From Pseudoduganella namucuonensis (GTDB taxonomy: Bacteria; Pseudomonadota; Gammaproteobacteria; Burkholderiales; Burkholderiaceae_D), in the NCBI RefSeq assembly GCF_900116645.1, contig NZ_FPBO01000035.1, forward strand, positions 33,537-97,536: a DNA stretch of 64,000 nucleotides, given 5' to 3'. A program made the position numbers and the translations under genes. How positions within the stretch are numbered: the first letter of the stretch is position 1; each line of letters opens with the position of its first letter. This document shows positions 8,870 to 18,114 of the stretch, piece after piece. The notes under the pieces are model-generated. The model saw nothing but the letters and a program-made list of their open reading frames with translations. It searched no databases and was not told the DNA's origin.

Positions 8870-9640
8870 ATGAGACGCTTGGCGCCCTTACTTTTGCTGC
8901 CGCCCCTGGTGCTCGCGCTGATCGGCTTGCGCGGCGGCGAGCCGGCGCCGCAACGGCATCCCGCGCTGGCCACGCTGCCCGCGCGCATGGTGTGGGCGTG
9001 GGAGCGGCCGGAGGACTTGCGCTGGCTGCCAAGGGACGTGGGCGTGGCCTATGTCGCGGCCAGCGTCGTGCTGCGCGGCGACGAGGCGATCGTCCATCCC
9101 CGCATGGCGCCGCTGCTGACGGCCGACGGCGTGGCCAGGGTGCCGGTGCTGCACGTGGACGCGTCCTGGCGCGAGCCGCCGGCGCTGAACGCGTTGCAGG
9201 CCGAGCGCGTGGTGCGGGAATTGCTGCGCGTGGCGCAACGCGGCAACCGCCACGTGGTGCAGCTCGACTTCGAGGTGCGCCGCTCGCAGCGTCCCTTCCT
9301 GGCGCGCGTGATGGCCGAGGCGCGCCGCCGCCTGCCGCCCGGGATGGCGCTGTCGGTGACCGCGCTGGCGTCCTGGTGCCTGGACGATCACTGGCTGCCG
9401 TCCGGCCTGGCCGACGAGATCGTGCCCATGGCCTTCCGCATGGGGCCGGGCGAACAGGCGCTGCGCCAGCGTCTGCGGCGCGACGGCTTCCCGCGGCACG
9501 CCTGCCGCCACGCGGCCGGCTACGCCACCGACGAACCGGGCCTGCGCGGCGTGAACCCGCGCAGCTATTATTTCTCTCCCCGTCCATGGACGCCCGCCAC
9601 TTGGCGCGCCGAGACGAACCCCACCCAACCACCGACATGA
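8870..9640 (+). CDS. DUF3142-like secreted/anchored protein
   Basis: A 256-residue protein with an N-terminal hydrophobic segment (residues about 4-20), then VWAWERPEDLRWLP, GVAYVAASVVL and QLDFEVRRSQRPFLARVM, which resemble DUF3142 proteins. The family looks like a barrel related to glycosidases, but no function is established. Start ATG at 8870 is preferred because it places the hydrophobic segment at the N-terminus; an open frame upstream overlaps the divergent methyltransferase gene. The stop overlaps the ATG of the next gene (ATGA), so the two are translationally coupled and probably act together. Confidence 0.7.
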   Translation: MRRLAPLLLLPPLVLALIGLRGGEPAPQRHPALATLPARMVWAWERPEDLRWLPRDVGVAYVAASVVLRGDEAIVHPRMAPLLTADGVARVPVLHVDASWREPPALNALQAERVVRELLRVAQRGNRHVVQLDFEVRRSQRPFLARVMAEARRRLPPGMALSVTALASWCLDDHWLPSGLADEIVPMAFRMGPGEQALRQRLRRDGFPRHACRHAAGYATDEPGLRGVNPRSYYFSPRPWTPATWRAETNPTQPPT

Positions 9641-11907
9641 CCATGCGCCCGTCCCGACTACCTTCCTGCCTTGCCGCGGCATTGCTGCTGGCATTGCCGC
9701 GTGCCGCGCTGTCCAGCGGCGCCGACGGTTTCACCGACAACCGTTACGCCTCCCTCTACCAGGTGGCGCCCGCCGCGCTGGCGCAATACGCGGGCGGCGA
9801 CCTGGGCGTGCTGCCCGGCACCTACTGGCGCATCTATCACTACCTGGCCTACCAGGCGGCGAAGGGCCGCGCCCTCACGGCGGGGCAACTGGCCGCGCTG
9901 GAGCTGGACCGCTGGCACGTGGGCAAGGGCAGCGATTGGGACTACGCGTACGAGCCCGAGAAAAACGGCAGCGGCGGCTGGAGCAAGGAGCGCGCCGCCT
10001 ACGCCAGGCAATGGGGCCTGCCGGTCGACGTGAAGCTGGACGTGATGGGCGAGACCGACGACGGCAGCTATGTGAACTGCCATGGCGACGCCTTCCGCCA
10101 GGCCACCGTCACCTTGAAGGCGCGCGCGCAACTGGGCGCCGGCGGCAAGCCGGACGCGTGGCACAAGGCCTGGCTGCAAGGGCAGGACGCGGTGTTCGCC
10201 AACTGCCAGGAGCCGCCTCACCAATACGGCCAGCCGCGGCCCAAACGGGTGACGCGATTGCCGCCCGCGCCCGCCGCCGGGGCGCCGGATTGGCTGAAGG
10301 CCGACCATGCCTACCAGACCGCCGCCGCGTACTTCTATTCCCGCGATTTCGACGCCGCGCGCAAGCAGTTCCAGCTGGTGGCGCAGGACGCCAAGTCACC
10401 CTGGAAAACGCTGGGCGCCTATCTCGCCGCGCGCAGCCTGATACGCGCCGCCACGCTGGACGGCGAGGGCAAGGCGCCGGACCGCAACACCAAACTGCTG
10501 CAGGCGCGCAAGGAGCTGGAGGCGCTGGCGCCGTCGTTCGCGCCGGCGAAGCGGATGATCACGCTGGTGGACGCGCGCATCGATCCGGCGGCGCGCATCG
10601 CCGCGCTGGCGCGGCAGCTGGAACAGGAGCCCTTCGGCGCGGACACGCCGCGCCTGCTGAGCGATTACCTGGTTTTGCTGGACAAGCAGCCGCGCGCCGC
10701 CATGATCGCGGCGAAGGAGCCGCTCACCGCGTGGATAGGCGCGATGCAGGCCGAAGTCCCGGGCGACTACTTCGACGACGCGCGCGGCAAGGAAACGCAG
10801 CAGGTGCGCAAGGAGGCCATGGAAACCCTGCGCCAGCGCTGGCTGAATCAGCCGGACGCCCTGTGGCTGGCGCCCCTGCTCACGCTGGCCCACCCGGGCG
10901 AGTTGCGGGAGGCGGAGCGCAAGGCCGCCGCCGCCGTGCCGGCGAAACATCCACTCTACCTGGACCTGCAGTACCACCTGGCGCGGCTGGCCATCGCCGA
11001 GAAGCAGGCCGAGAAGGCGGACCGGGAGATCGACCGCCTGATGGCCGCCCACGGCAAGGCCATGTCCACGGCGACGGCCAACCGCTACCTGGCGCTGAAG
11101 ATGGCGTCGGCCGGCACGCTGGACGCGTTCTTGGCCGCCGCGCCGCGCAAGCCGGACGGCGTGGAGCAGGGCGGGGCCATCGACGGCGCGCCGGCCGAAG
11201 CGGACACCGACGGGGACACCGACGAGGACTTCGCGTTGAGCGTGTTCCGTCACATGCCGATGAGCGAACTGAAGGCGCTGCTGGCGCATCCGCGCCTGCC
11301 GGCGAAATGGCAGGCGCCGCTGCGCGAGGCGACGATGGCGCGCGCCCTGATCCTGAACGACGAGGCGACGGCGCTGGCGCTGCTGGACGGCCTGGCGAAG
11401 GGGCGCAAGACCACCGGGCACCTGTATGCGCGCTACCGCAACGCGGCCAGCGGCGCGGAGCGCAAGCTGGCGGGCGCGCTGCTGCTGGTGAACACGCCGG
11501 AGCTCAATCCCAAGGTGATCGATGCCTTCGGCCGCGGCCGGGACTGGGGGTGCGGAAGCAGCGAGCCGGGCGAGGATGGCGGCGTGCCCGCGCAGCCGCC
11601 GCGCTATCTGGGCGCCGGACAACTCGCGGAGGCGGCAAAGGAACAGCAGGCATTGATGAGGCTCCCGCTGCGCACCGAATTCATCGCGCCGGCGCTGCTG
11701 GCGTGGGCGAAGCAGAAGCCCAGCGACGAGGAGGCGCCCAAGGCGCTGCATTTCCTGGTGGCGTCCACGCGCATGGAGTGCCCGTACGGTTCGGGCAAGG
11801 CGGAGAAGGAGCAGCCGCGCGCGCAGTATTCGCGCGAGGCCTTCAACCTGCTGCACAAGCACTACCCGAACAGCAAGTGGGCGAAGCAGACGAAGTACTA
11901 CTATTGA
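9637..11907 (+). CDS. large exported TPR-like protein of unknown function
   Basis: I cannot name this 756-residue protein. It begins with a signal peptide (about residues 1-26), followed by ADGFTDNRYASLYQVAPAALAQYAGG, several aromatic and charged repeats and a helical region that reads like degenerate tetratricopeptide repeats (for example AYFYSRDFDAARKQFQLVAQ near 230-249). Two cysteine-containing segments (NCHGDAF, NCQEPPHQY) may bind metal or form disulfides, an inference only. It overlaps the upstream DUF3142-like gene by four bases, so the pair forms a two-gene unit in the cell envelope. Confidence 0.75.
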   Translation: MTMRPSRLPSCLAAALLLALPRAALSSGADGFTDNRYASLYQVAPAALAQYAGGDLGVLPGTYWRIYHYLAYQAAKGRALTAGQLAALELDRWHVGKGSDWDYAYEPEKNGSGGWSKERAAYARQWGLPVDVKLDVMGETDDGSYVNCHGDAFRQATVTLKARAQLGAGGKPDAWHKAWLQGQDAVFANCQEPPHQYGQPRPKRVTRLPPAPAAGAPDWLKADHAYQTAAAYFYSRDFDAARKQFQLVAQDAKSPWKTLGAYLAARSLIRAATLDGEGKAPDRNTKLLQARKELEALAPSFAPAKRMITLVDARIDPAARIAALARQLEQEPFGADTPRLLSDYLVLLDKQPRAAMIAAKEPLTAWIGAMQAEVPGDYFDDARGKETQQVRKEAMETLRQRWLNQPDALWLAPLLTLAHPGELREAERKAAAAVPAKHPLYLDLQYHLARLAIAEKQAEKADREIDRLMAAHGKAMSTATANRYLALKMASAGTLDAFLAAAPRKPDGVEQGGAIDGAPAEADTDGDTDEDFALSVFRHMPMSELKALLAHPRLPAKWQAPLREATMARALILNDEATALALLDGLAKGRKTTGHLYARYRNAASGAERKLAGALLLVNTPELNPKVIDAFGRGRDWGCGSSEPGEDGGVPAQPPRYLGAGQLAEAAKEQQALMRLPLRTEFIAPALLAWAKQKPSDEEAPKALHFLVASTRMECPYGSGKAEKEQPRAQYSREAFNLLHKHYPNSKWAKQTKYYY

Positions 11908-11910
11908 ATA

Positions 11911-12819
11911 CTACGATTGACCGTCGTCGCCGCGCGGATGCAGGCTGGCCCACAGGTGCGCGGCGGCCATGGTGCGGTGGGGCGCGTAGCGCTTGAGGAT
12001 GGCCTCGGTGCGCGCCATGTCCGGCTTGGCCTCTTCGCCCAGCAGCGCTTGCAGCGCGGCGCGGATGGCGACGTCGCCGTGCAGCGAGCAGTCGGCGTAG
12101 CCGTAGCCGCGCAGCAGGCCGTAGTTGACGGTCCACGGGCCGATGCCCTTCACCGCCAGCAGCGCCTTGCCGATGTCCTCGATGTCGTTGCCGGGGCCGG
12201 GCTCCAGGTTCAATTCACCGCTCGCCACCAGCGCGGAGAAGCGCAGCAGGGTTTCCGCCTTGGCGCGCGAGAATTTTCGGGTGAGCAGTTCGTCCGGATC
12301 CAGTCCGGCCGCGCTGGCGGCGTCCGGGTAGCACCACAGGCCGCCGCTGTGCCGGCGTCCGGCCCGCAGGATGAACGTGCGGCGCAGGGCGATCGCGAAG
12401 GGGAGGTTGATCTGCTGGCCGATGATGGCCCAGGTCAGCGCCTCGAACACCGTGGCCGACTGCACGATGCGCAGGCCGGGCTGGCGGCGCGACAGCTCGC
12501 CCAGCAGCGCGTCGCCGGCGGCGAAGTCGAGGAAGGGTTGCGGATCGATGCGCAGGCCGAGGATGTTGAGCGCGGCTTCCCTGGCCAGCGGCGCGACGGC
12601 GGCATGCGCCGCCGGGTCGCCGTCCGCCAGCACCGCGCAGGCGGCGCGGTCCGCGCCCAGGGCGATATCCAGCACCACCGGCACGCCGTCGAGCAGCACG
12701 CCCTTGCGCAAGCGGTCCGGCTTCACCTCCTCGGCCACGCTTTCCGCGTCACGGCCATGGAAGGCGAGCAGGTCGTGCAGGCGGTAGCCCCCGGGGAGGG
12801 CGATCTCGAAGCGCTCCAT
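11911..12819 (-). CDS. DNA-3-methyladenine glycosylase II (AlkA-like)
   Basis: Base-excision repair glycosylase that removes alkylated purines. The 302-residue protein has an N-terminal AlkA-type domain and a helix-hairpin-helix (LLAVKGIGPWTVNYG near 220-234), followed by the catalytic-aspartate segment SLHGDVAIR with D249 in the position of E. coli AlkA D238. ATG at 12819 overlaps the stop of the upstream exporter gene (TGATG). It converges with the plus-strand TPR-like gene with only three bases between stop codons. Confidence 0.88.
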   Translation of the reverse strand: MERFEIALPGGYRLHDLLAFHGRDAESVAEEVKPDRLRKGVLLDGVPVVLDIALGADRAACAVLADGDPAAHAAVAPLAREAALNILGLRIDPQPFLDFAAGDALLGELSRRQPGLRIVQSATVFEALTWAIIGQQINLPFAIALRRTFILRAGRRHSGGLWCYPDAASAAGLDPDELLTRKFSRAKAETLLRFSALVASGELNLEPGPGNDIEDIGKALLAVKGIGPWTVNYGLLRGYGYADCSLHGDVAIRAALQALLGEEAKPDMARTEAILKRYAPHRTMAAAHLWASLHPRGDDGQS

Positions 12820-13706
12820 CACGCCGCCGATTTGCGCAGCCAGGACAGGTCGGGCTTGAAGCCCGTCACCAGCGCCGTGCCGACGATGACGATGGCCGCG
12901 CCGGCCACCGTGTACCAGCCCACCGTCTCGCCCAGGAACAGCACGCCCCACAGGATGCCGAACAGGGGGCTGATGAAGGTGACCGTCAGCGCCGAGGTGG
13001 CGCCCACGTCGCGCACCAGCTTGTAGTACAGCAGGTAGGCGACGCCGCTGCACAGCACACCGAGCGCCAAGGCGGCGCCGATGATGCCCGGCGTCGGTTC
13101 GCCGGGCGAGGGGAAGACGGCCAGCGACGGGATGGTGAGCAGCGAGGCGGCCCACATCGAGCCGTGCGCGTTGGCGAACGGTTCCACCGCCTTGGCCTGG
13201 CGCGCGTAGGTGCTGGCGATGCCGTAGTTGAAGGAGGCGAACACCGCGGCGGCGATGGCCAGGCCGGCGCCGGCCTGCGCGCTGGAGTGGTCGAAGCCCA
13301 CCAGCAGCGCGACGCCGGCGGTGCCCAGCGCGAGGCCCAGCAGCACGCGGCCGCCCACCATCTGGCGCTGCCACACCGCGCCGAGCAGGGCGCCCCAGAT
13401 CGGCGCGGTGGCGTTCAGCACCGACAGCACGGACGCGGACAGCGTGCGCGCGGCGTAGGCGAACAGCAGGAAGGGCAGGGCGGAGTTGAACAGCCCGAGG
13501 ATCAGGTAATGCTTCCAGTGCTGGCGCAGGTCCAGCGGCTTTTTCATCATCAGGCCGACGATGGCGAGGAACAGGGCGGCGAACACCACGCGGTACTCGA
13601 TCAGCACCGCCGGGCCGAGCACGGGCGCGGCGATGCGCATGAAGAGGAAGGAGCCGCCCCAGATCGCGGCTAGCAGGATAAGGCGCAGCAGGTTGGCGGT
13701 GCTCAT
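12819..13706 (-). CDS. EamA-family (DMT) transporter
   Basis: Inner-membrane drug/metabolite exporter of the EamA family. The 295-residue protein reads as ten hydrophobic helices in two EamA repeats (first about 5-135, second about 148-285), with the typical WGGSFLFMR near 16-24 and SPLFGILWGVLFLGE in the second repeat. GGAG precedes the ATG by 4 bases. It is translationally coupled to the AlkA-like gene downstream, although no functional link is known. The transported compound is unknown. Confidence 0.9.
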   Translation of the reverse strand: MSTANLLRLILLAAIWGGSFLFMRIAAPVLGPAVLIEYRVVFAALFLAIVGLMMKKPLDLRQHWKHYLILGLFNSALPFLLFAYAARTLSASVLSVLNATAPIWGALLGAVWQRQMVGGRVLLGLALGTAGVALLVGFDHSSAQAGAGLAIAAAVFASFNYGIASTYARQAKAVEPFANAHGSMWAASLLTIPSLAVFPSPGEPTPGIIGAALALGVLCSGVAYLLYYKLVRDVGATSALTVTFISPLFGILWGVLFLGETVGWYTVAGAAIVIVGTALVTGFKPDLSWLRKSAA

Positions 13707-13799
13707 GGGACTCCGGTAGTTGTATAGACTAGCGGTATTGTGGGGCAGCGCGGCCGGCCCCGCCAGCCGATTCTTGCTATTGAATCGCCATTGAGTCGC

Positions 13800-14816
13800 T
13801 CAGCGCACCAGGCAGGCGTTCGGCGTGGCCGATTCCGGCGTCAGCGCGGCGGCGTGGTTGAGCCGCAGCGCGGACGGCACGCCGTTCTTCACCGCCGTCA
13901 TCTCGGCCAGGATGGAGATCGCGATCTCGGCCGGCGTCTTGCTGCCGATGTACATGCCGATCGGGCCGTGCAGCTTGTCCAGCTGCTCCGGCGTGACGTC
14001 GAACTGCAGCAGGCGTTCGCGCCGCTTGCCGTTGTTCAGGCGCGAGCCGATGGCGCCGACGTAGAAGGCGTCCGACTTCAGCGCCTCCATCAGCGCCAAG
14101 TCGTCCAGCTTGGGATCGTGCGTCAGCGCCACCACGGCGCTGCGGTGGTCCAGCCGCATCTGCTGCACCAGGTCGTCCGGCATGGCGTGCACCAACTGCG
14201 CGCCGTCGACCTGCCAGCCGGCGCGGTATTCCTCGCGCGGGTCGCAGACGGTGACGTGGTAGTCCATGGCGCTGGCGATCTGCGCCAGGAAGCGCGACAG
14301 CTGCCCGGCGCCGATGATCAGCAGCCGCCAGCGCGGGCCGTGCTGGGTGACCAGCTCGTTGCCGGCCAGTTCGAGGATGTTGCCGGCCGGGGCGGGGGCC
14401 AGCGCGACGGCGCCGGTGTCCAGGTTCAGGCGGCGTTCGACCAGCTGGCGCTGGTCCAGCATGGCGAGCAGCTCGGCGATGCGGCTGTGCGCGCCGATCG
14501 GCTCGATCGCCAGTTCGATGGTGCCGCCGCAGGGCAGGCCGAAGCGGTGCGCCTCGTCGGCCGTGATGCCGTAGCTGACCACCTCCGGGACGGTGCGGGT
14601 GATGCCGCGTTCGCGCACGCGGGCGATCAGGTCGTCCTCGATGCAGCCGCCCGAGACGGAGCCCACCACCGTGCCGTCGTCGCAAATGGCGAGGGTGGCG
14701 CCGATCGGGCGCGGGCTGGAGCCCCAGGTTTTCATCACGGTCACCAGTTCCGCGCGGTGGCCGGCGGCGATCCAGGCGGCGCTGGTTTTCAGTACTTCGA
14801 GGTCTATGCTGTCCAT
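13800..14816 (-). CDS. XdhC/CoxI-family protein
   Basis: Family members insert sulfurated molybdenum cofactor into xanthine dehydrogenase-type enzymes. The 338-residue protein has the N-terminal XdhC/CoxI motif GSVSGGCIE at 52-60 and a C-terminal Rossmann segment LLIIGAGQLSRF at 165-176, with VGAIGSRLNN near 260. No xanthine dehydrogenase or other molybdenum hydroxylase genes lie nearby, so its client is elsewhere in the genome. A MobA-MoeA fusion and moaA about 25 kb away supply the cofactor pathway. Confidence 0.9.
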   Translation of the reverse strand: MDSIDLEVLKTSAAWIAAGHRAELVTVMKTWGSSPRPIGATLAICDDGTVVGSVSGGCIEDDLIARVRERGITRTVPEVVSYGITADEAHRFGLPCGGTIELAIEPIGAHSRIAELLAMLDQRQLVERRLNLDTGAVALAPAPAGNILELAGNELVTQHGPRWRLLIIGAGQLSRFLAQIASAMDYHVTVCDPREEYRAGWQVDGAQLVHAMPDDLVQQMRLDHRSAVVALTHDPKLDDLALMEALKSDAFYVGAIGSRLNNGKRRERLLQFDVTPEQLDKLHGPIGMYIGSKTPAEIAISILAEMTAVKNGVPSALRLNHAAALTPESATPNACLVR

Positions 14817-14882
14817 CGCGTGACTATACTATGGCGCGGGCGGGGCTGCAGGCGGCGCCGCGGATATGGCTTATCGGCGGGC

Positions 14883-15296
14883 TTATCGGCGCGGCCGCTT
14901 GCGGCACACGCGCTTGAAGGCGCTTTCGTTCACGCTGCCGGGCAGGATTTTCTCGGCGTCGTACTGCTCGTACTTGAACGTGCCCACCGCCTCGCCGCGT
15001 CCCATCGCCTCCGGATAGTAGCTCTGGGCCAGCAGGGTGGCGGTGCGCTCGCCGCAGGCGTAGGCGTATTGCGCCTTCACGGAGCGGTAGGTCTTGCCGT
15101 CCGGCGCGGTCTGCGGCCGGCGGTAGCTGCGCAGGGTCCAGGCCTTGCGGCCCTCGTCCTCGTCCTTGATGTCGCGCTGGTCGATATACAGCTCGCTGGC
15201 GCTGTTGCCGCTGACGCGCGTCCAGGCCTGGTCGCCGGCCTTGGCGCAGAGCGGGGCGCAGGCGCACAGCAGCATCAGTGCCAGCGTGGTTTTCAT
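14883..15296 (-). CDS. small exported protein, surface-adhesin E-like
   Basis: A 137-residue protein with a signal peptide (residues about 1-20, MLLCACAPLCAKA) and a short beta-rich domain (AWTRVSGNSASELYIDQRDI; AWTLRSYRRPQ; YAYACGERTATLLAQSYY) that resembles the surface-adhesin E / CNP1-like domain. The ATG at 15296 overlaps the stop of the upstream M48-like gene by four bases. Role is unknown; placement suggests that it is made together with that lipoprotein. Confidence 0.7.
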   Translation of the reverse strand: MKTTLALMLLCACAPLCAKAGDQAWTRVSGNSASELYIDQRDIKDEDEGRKAWTLRSYRRPQTAPDGKTYRSVKAQYAYACGERTATLLAQSYYPEAMGRGEAVGTFKYEQYDAEKILPGSVNESAFKRVCRKRPRR

Positions 15297-16399
15297 GGCA
15301 GCAGCGGCTTTTTCGCGGCCAGCTTGGCCTTGATCTCGGCGACCGTGCGGTCGATGGCGGCCATGCGCTGGGCGGTGCCGGGGTGCACCGCCGTGTAGCC
15401 GTTCAGCACCGTGGCCGGATACTGGCTGGCCAGGCGCTGCCAGAACGGCTTGGCGTGGTCGATGTTGTAGCCGGCGCGCGCCAGCATGTACAGCGCCAGG
15501 CTGTCGGCCGCCGCGTCCATGTCGGCCGGCACCGCCTTGATGCCGGCGCCGCCGATCAGCAGCGACAGGTCCGGCTTGGCGCGCACCAGGTTGTCGATCA
15601 TGCTGCCGACGGTGGCCGAATTGCGCATCGCGCCCGGGTGGCCCAGCACGTTGTGCGCGATGTCCTTGGCCATCACGAAGGCGATCGCCTCGTCGCTTTG
15701 CGCGAAGTTGATCATGCCGCGCGTGATCAGCACGCGCGAGCCGTCGGCGTAGGAATTGATGTTGTCCGAGTTGCCCAGGTTGACGCGGATGGCGCAGGCG
15801 CGCGTGACCGGCACCTTCAGGGTCTGGTTGTTGCCGGTGCGGGCGATGGTCACGTCCAGCGCGGCGCGGCTGCCGACCAGCGGGCCGAGCACCTCGGCCG
15901 CCTGCACCTCGGCCTCGGGGCCGCCCGGCAGCTGCTTGCCCTCCACCGCCATCAGGTTGTCGCCCTTGCGCAGGCCGGCGCGGGCGGCGCCGCTGCCGGC
16001 CAGCACGGAGCTCACCTGCAGCCGCTCGCCGTAGCCCAGCACGGCCACGGAGGCCTCGTTGTATTCGCCCGGGTAGGAATAGCGGTTCTGCGCGGTGAAG
16101 CCGAGCAGGTTGCGCGCCTGCGTGCGGCACAGGTCGGCGTTGTTGATCAGCAGCGGCGCGGAGACGCGCGACAGGCGGTCCTGCAGCGCGACCATGGTCT
16201 TCAGCGAACCCTGCGCGGCGGCGGCGCGCGCCGACAGCGCGGGCGCCTCGGGGTCGGACGGCCTGGCGGAGGCGGGCGGCTGCGCGGGCTGCGGCGTTTG
16301 CGGCAATAGCGTCGAACAGCCCGTCAGCAGCAACGCCGCCGCGCCCGCGAGCGCCGTCGCCCCGCCTGTAACCCGTTTCCCGAATGCCTTGCCTGCCAT
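15293..16399 (-). CDS. M48-like lipoprotein with PDZ domain, active site degenerate
   Basis: A 368-residue protein with lipobox LLTGC (lipid-modified C28), so it is an outer- or inner-membrane-anchored lipoprotein. A PDZ-like segment lies near 115-200 (SVLAGSGAARAGLRKGDNLMAVEG). The rest follows the M48 metallopeptidase layout with DEAIAFVMAKDIAHNVLGHP at 236-255, but the expected HExxH reads KDIAH: the first zinc ligand and catalytic glutamate are K245 and D246. The downstream ExxAD motif also reads DAAAD (295-299). It is therefore probably not a protease. It is coupled by a four-base overlap to the adhesin-E-like gene. Confidence 0.8.
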   Translation of the reverse strand: MAGKAFGKRVTGGATALAGAAALLLTGCSTLLPQTPQPAQPPASARPSDPEAPALSARAAAAQGSLKTMVALQDRLSRVSAPLLINNADLCRTQARNLLGFTAQNRYSYPGEYNEASVAVLGYGERLQVSSVLAGSGAARAGLRKGDNLMAVEGKQLPGGPEAEVQAAEVLGPLVGSRAALDVTIARTGNNQTLKVPVTRACAIRVNLGNSDNINSYADGSRVLITRGMINFAQSDEAIAFVMAKDIAHNVLGHPGAMRNSATVGSMIDNLVRAKPDLSLLIGGAGIKAVPADMDAAADSLALYMLARAGYNIDHAKPFWQRLASQYPATVLNGYTAVHPGTAQRMAAIDRTVAEIKAKLAAKKPLLP

Positions 16400-16411
16400 G
16401 GATCCTGTTCC

Positions 16412-16861
16412 TTAGTGTTTGCCGGTGCTGCCGAAGCCGCCTTCGCCGCGTTCGCTGTCACCGAATTCCTCCACTACGTCGAAGCCCACCTGCAGCACCG
16501 GCACGATAATCAGTTGGGCCAGGCGCTCCATGGGGTTCAGCGTAAACGTGTTTTGACCCCGGTTCCAGGTGGACACCATCAGTTGTCCCTGGTAGTCGGA
16601 GTCGATCAAGCCTACCAGATTCCCCAGCACGATGCCGTTCTTGTGGCCCATGCCGCTGCGCGGCAGGATCATGGCGGCGTAGCCCGGATCGGCGATGTGG
16701 ATGGCCAGGCCGGTGGGCACCAGCACGGTCTGGCCGGGCTCGATGACGATGGGCGCGTCGACGCAGGCGCGCAGGTCCAGGCCGGCGCTGCCGGGGGTGG
16801 CGTAGGCCGGCATCTGGTCTTTCATGCGCGGATCGAGGATTTTGACGGCGATGTTTTTCAT
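16412..16861 (-). CDS. dut: deoxyuridine 5'-triphosphate nucleotidohydrolase
   Basis: Hydrolyses dUTP to dUMP and pyrophosphate, keeping uracil out of DNA and feeding thymidylate synthesis. The 149-residue protein shows all trimeric dUTPase motifs: AGLDLRA, LPRSGMGHKNGIVLGN, GLIDSDYQGQL with the catalytic aspartate, and the C-terminal ERGEGGFGSTG loop. It follows coaBC by nine bases on the same strand, an arrangement also seen in other proteobacteria. Confidence 0.98.
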   Translation of the reverse strand: MKNIAVKILDPRMKDQMPAYATPGSAGLDLRACVDAPIVIEPGQTVLVPTGLAIHIADPGYAAMILPRSGMGHKNGIVLGNLVGLIDSDYQGQLMVSTWNRGQNTFTLNPMERLAQLIIVPVLQVGFDVVEEFGDSERGEGGFGSTGKH

Positions 16862-16870
16862 GGTGCGTGC

Positions 16871-18091
16871 TTATTGAAAGAGGGAGTGCTTGTCGATCCG
16901 TTTCGAGATCTCTGAAATGAGCTGGCGCGCCAGCGTGAGCTTGTCGGCGCGCGGCAGGATGGTGTGGCCGTTTTCGTCGAACAGGATGATGGTGTTGTCG
17001 TCCTGGCCGAAGGTGTGGTGGCCGATGTTACCGACCAGCAGGGGGATGCCTTTCTTTTCGCGCTTGGCGGCGCCGTATTCGAGCAGGTTCTCCGATTCGG
17101 CGGCGAAGCCCACGCAATACGGATAGCCGGCCAGGCTGGTGCGCGCGGCCACGGTGGCCAGGATGTCGGGGTTCTGTTCGAACTTCAGGTCCGGCACGGC
17201 GCCGTCGGCGGTCTTCTTGACCTTCTGCGTGCTGGGGTTGACCACGCGCCAGTCGGCCACGGCGGCCACCGAGATGAACACGTGCTGGCCGTGCACCGAC
17301 GCCATCACGGCGTCGTGCATCTGCTGCGCGCTTTGCACGTTGAGGCGCTGCACGCCGAACGGCGTGGGCAGCGCGGTGGGACCGGACACCAGGATCACCT
17401 CCGCGCCGGCCTCGCGCGCGGCGCGCGCCACGGCGTAGCCCATCTTGCCCGAGGACAGATTGGTGATGCCGCGCACCGGGTCGATGGCCTCGAAGGTGGG
17501 GCCGGCGGTCACCAGGATGCGCTTGCCCGCCAGGACCTTGGGCTGGAACGACGCCACCAGTTCGGCCAGCAGCTGGTCCGCCTCCAGCATGCGGCCCATG
17601 CCCACCTCGCCGCAGGCCTGCTCGCCGGCGGCGGGGCCGAAGACGGCGATGCCGTCGTCGCGGATCTGCTGCACGTTGCGCTGGGTGGCGGGGTTCTGCC
17701 ACATCTCCACGTTCATGGCCGGCGCCACCAGCAGCGGCACGCCGCCCGGACGGGCCAGGCACATGGTCGACAGCAGGTCGTCGCACACGCCGTGCGCCAG
17801 CTTGTAGATGAAGTCCGCCGAGCAGGGCGCGACCAGGATCGCGTCGGCGCCGCGGGTGGCGTCGATGTGGGCCATGTTGTTGTCCACGCGCGGGTCCCAC
17901 TGGCTGGTGTAGACCGGCTTGCCGGACAGCGCCTGCATGGTGACGGCGGTGATGAAGTGGGTGGCCGCGTCGGTCATCACGACCTGCACCGAGGCGCCCT
18001 CCTTGGTCAGCGCGCGGCACAGCTCCGCCGCCTTGTAGCAGGCGACGCCGCCGGACAGGCCGAGGACGATTTTCTTGCCGGTCAATTCCAT
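16871..18091 (-). CDS. coaBC: bifunctional phosphopantothenoylcysteine decarboxylase / phosphopantothenate--cysteine ligase
   Basis: Makes 4'-phosphopantetheine for coenzyme A in two steps. The 406-residue protein has the flavin-dependent CoaC domain first (VLGLSGGVACYKAAEL, catalytic H75 in NNMAHID, PAMNVEMW with N127, and C160 in GEQACG), then the CoaB ligase domain (ITAGPTFEAIDPVRGITN near 192-210, SSGKMGYA). Length and motifs match the E. coli enzyme. It is between lspA and dut in a same-strand housekeeping run. Confidence 0.98.
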   Translation of the reverse strand: MELTGKKIVLGLSGGVACYKAAELCRALTKEGASVQVVMTDAATHFITAVTMQALSGKPVYTSQWDPRVDNNMAHIDATRGADAILVAPCSADFIYKLAHGVCDDLLSTMCLARPGGVPLLVAPAMNVEMWQNPATQRNVQQIRDDGIAVFGPAAGEQACGEVGMGRMLEADQLLAELVASFQPKVLAGKRILVTAGPTFEAIDPVRGITNLSSGKMGYAVARAAREAGAEVILVSGPTALPTPFGVQRLNVQSAQQMHDAVMASVHGQHVFISVAAVADWRVVNPSTQKVKKTADGAVPDLKFEQNPDILATVAARTSLAGYPYCVGFAAESENLLEYGAAKREKKGIPLLVGNIGHHTFGQDDNTIILFDENGHTILPRADKLTLARQLISEISKRIDKHSLFQ

Positions 18092-18114
18092 CGCTATTCC
18101 TTCTTGCTTCGTGT

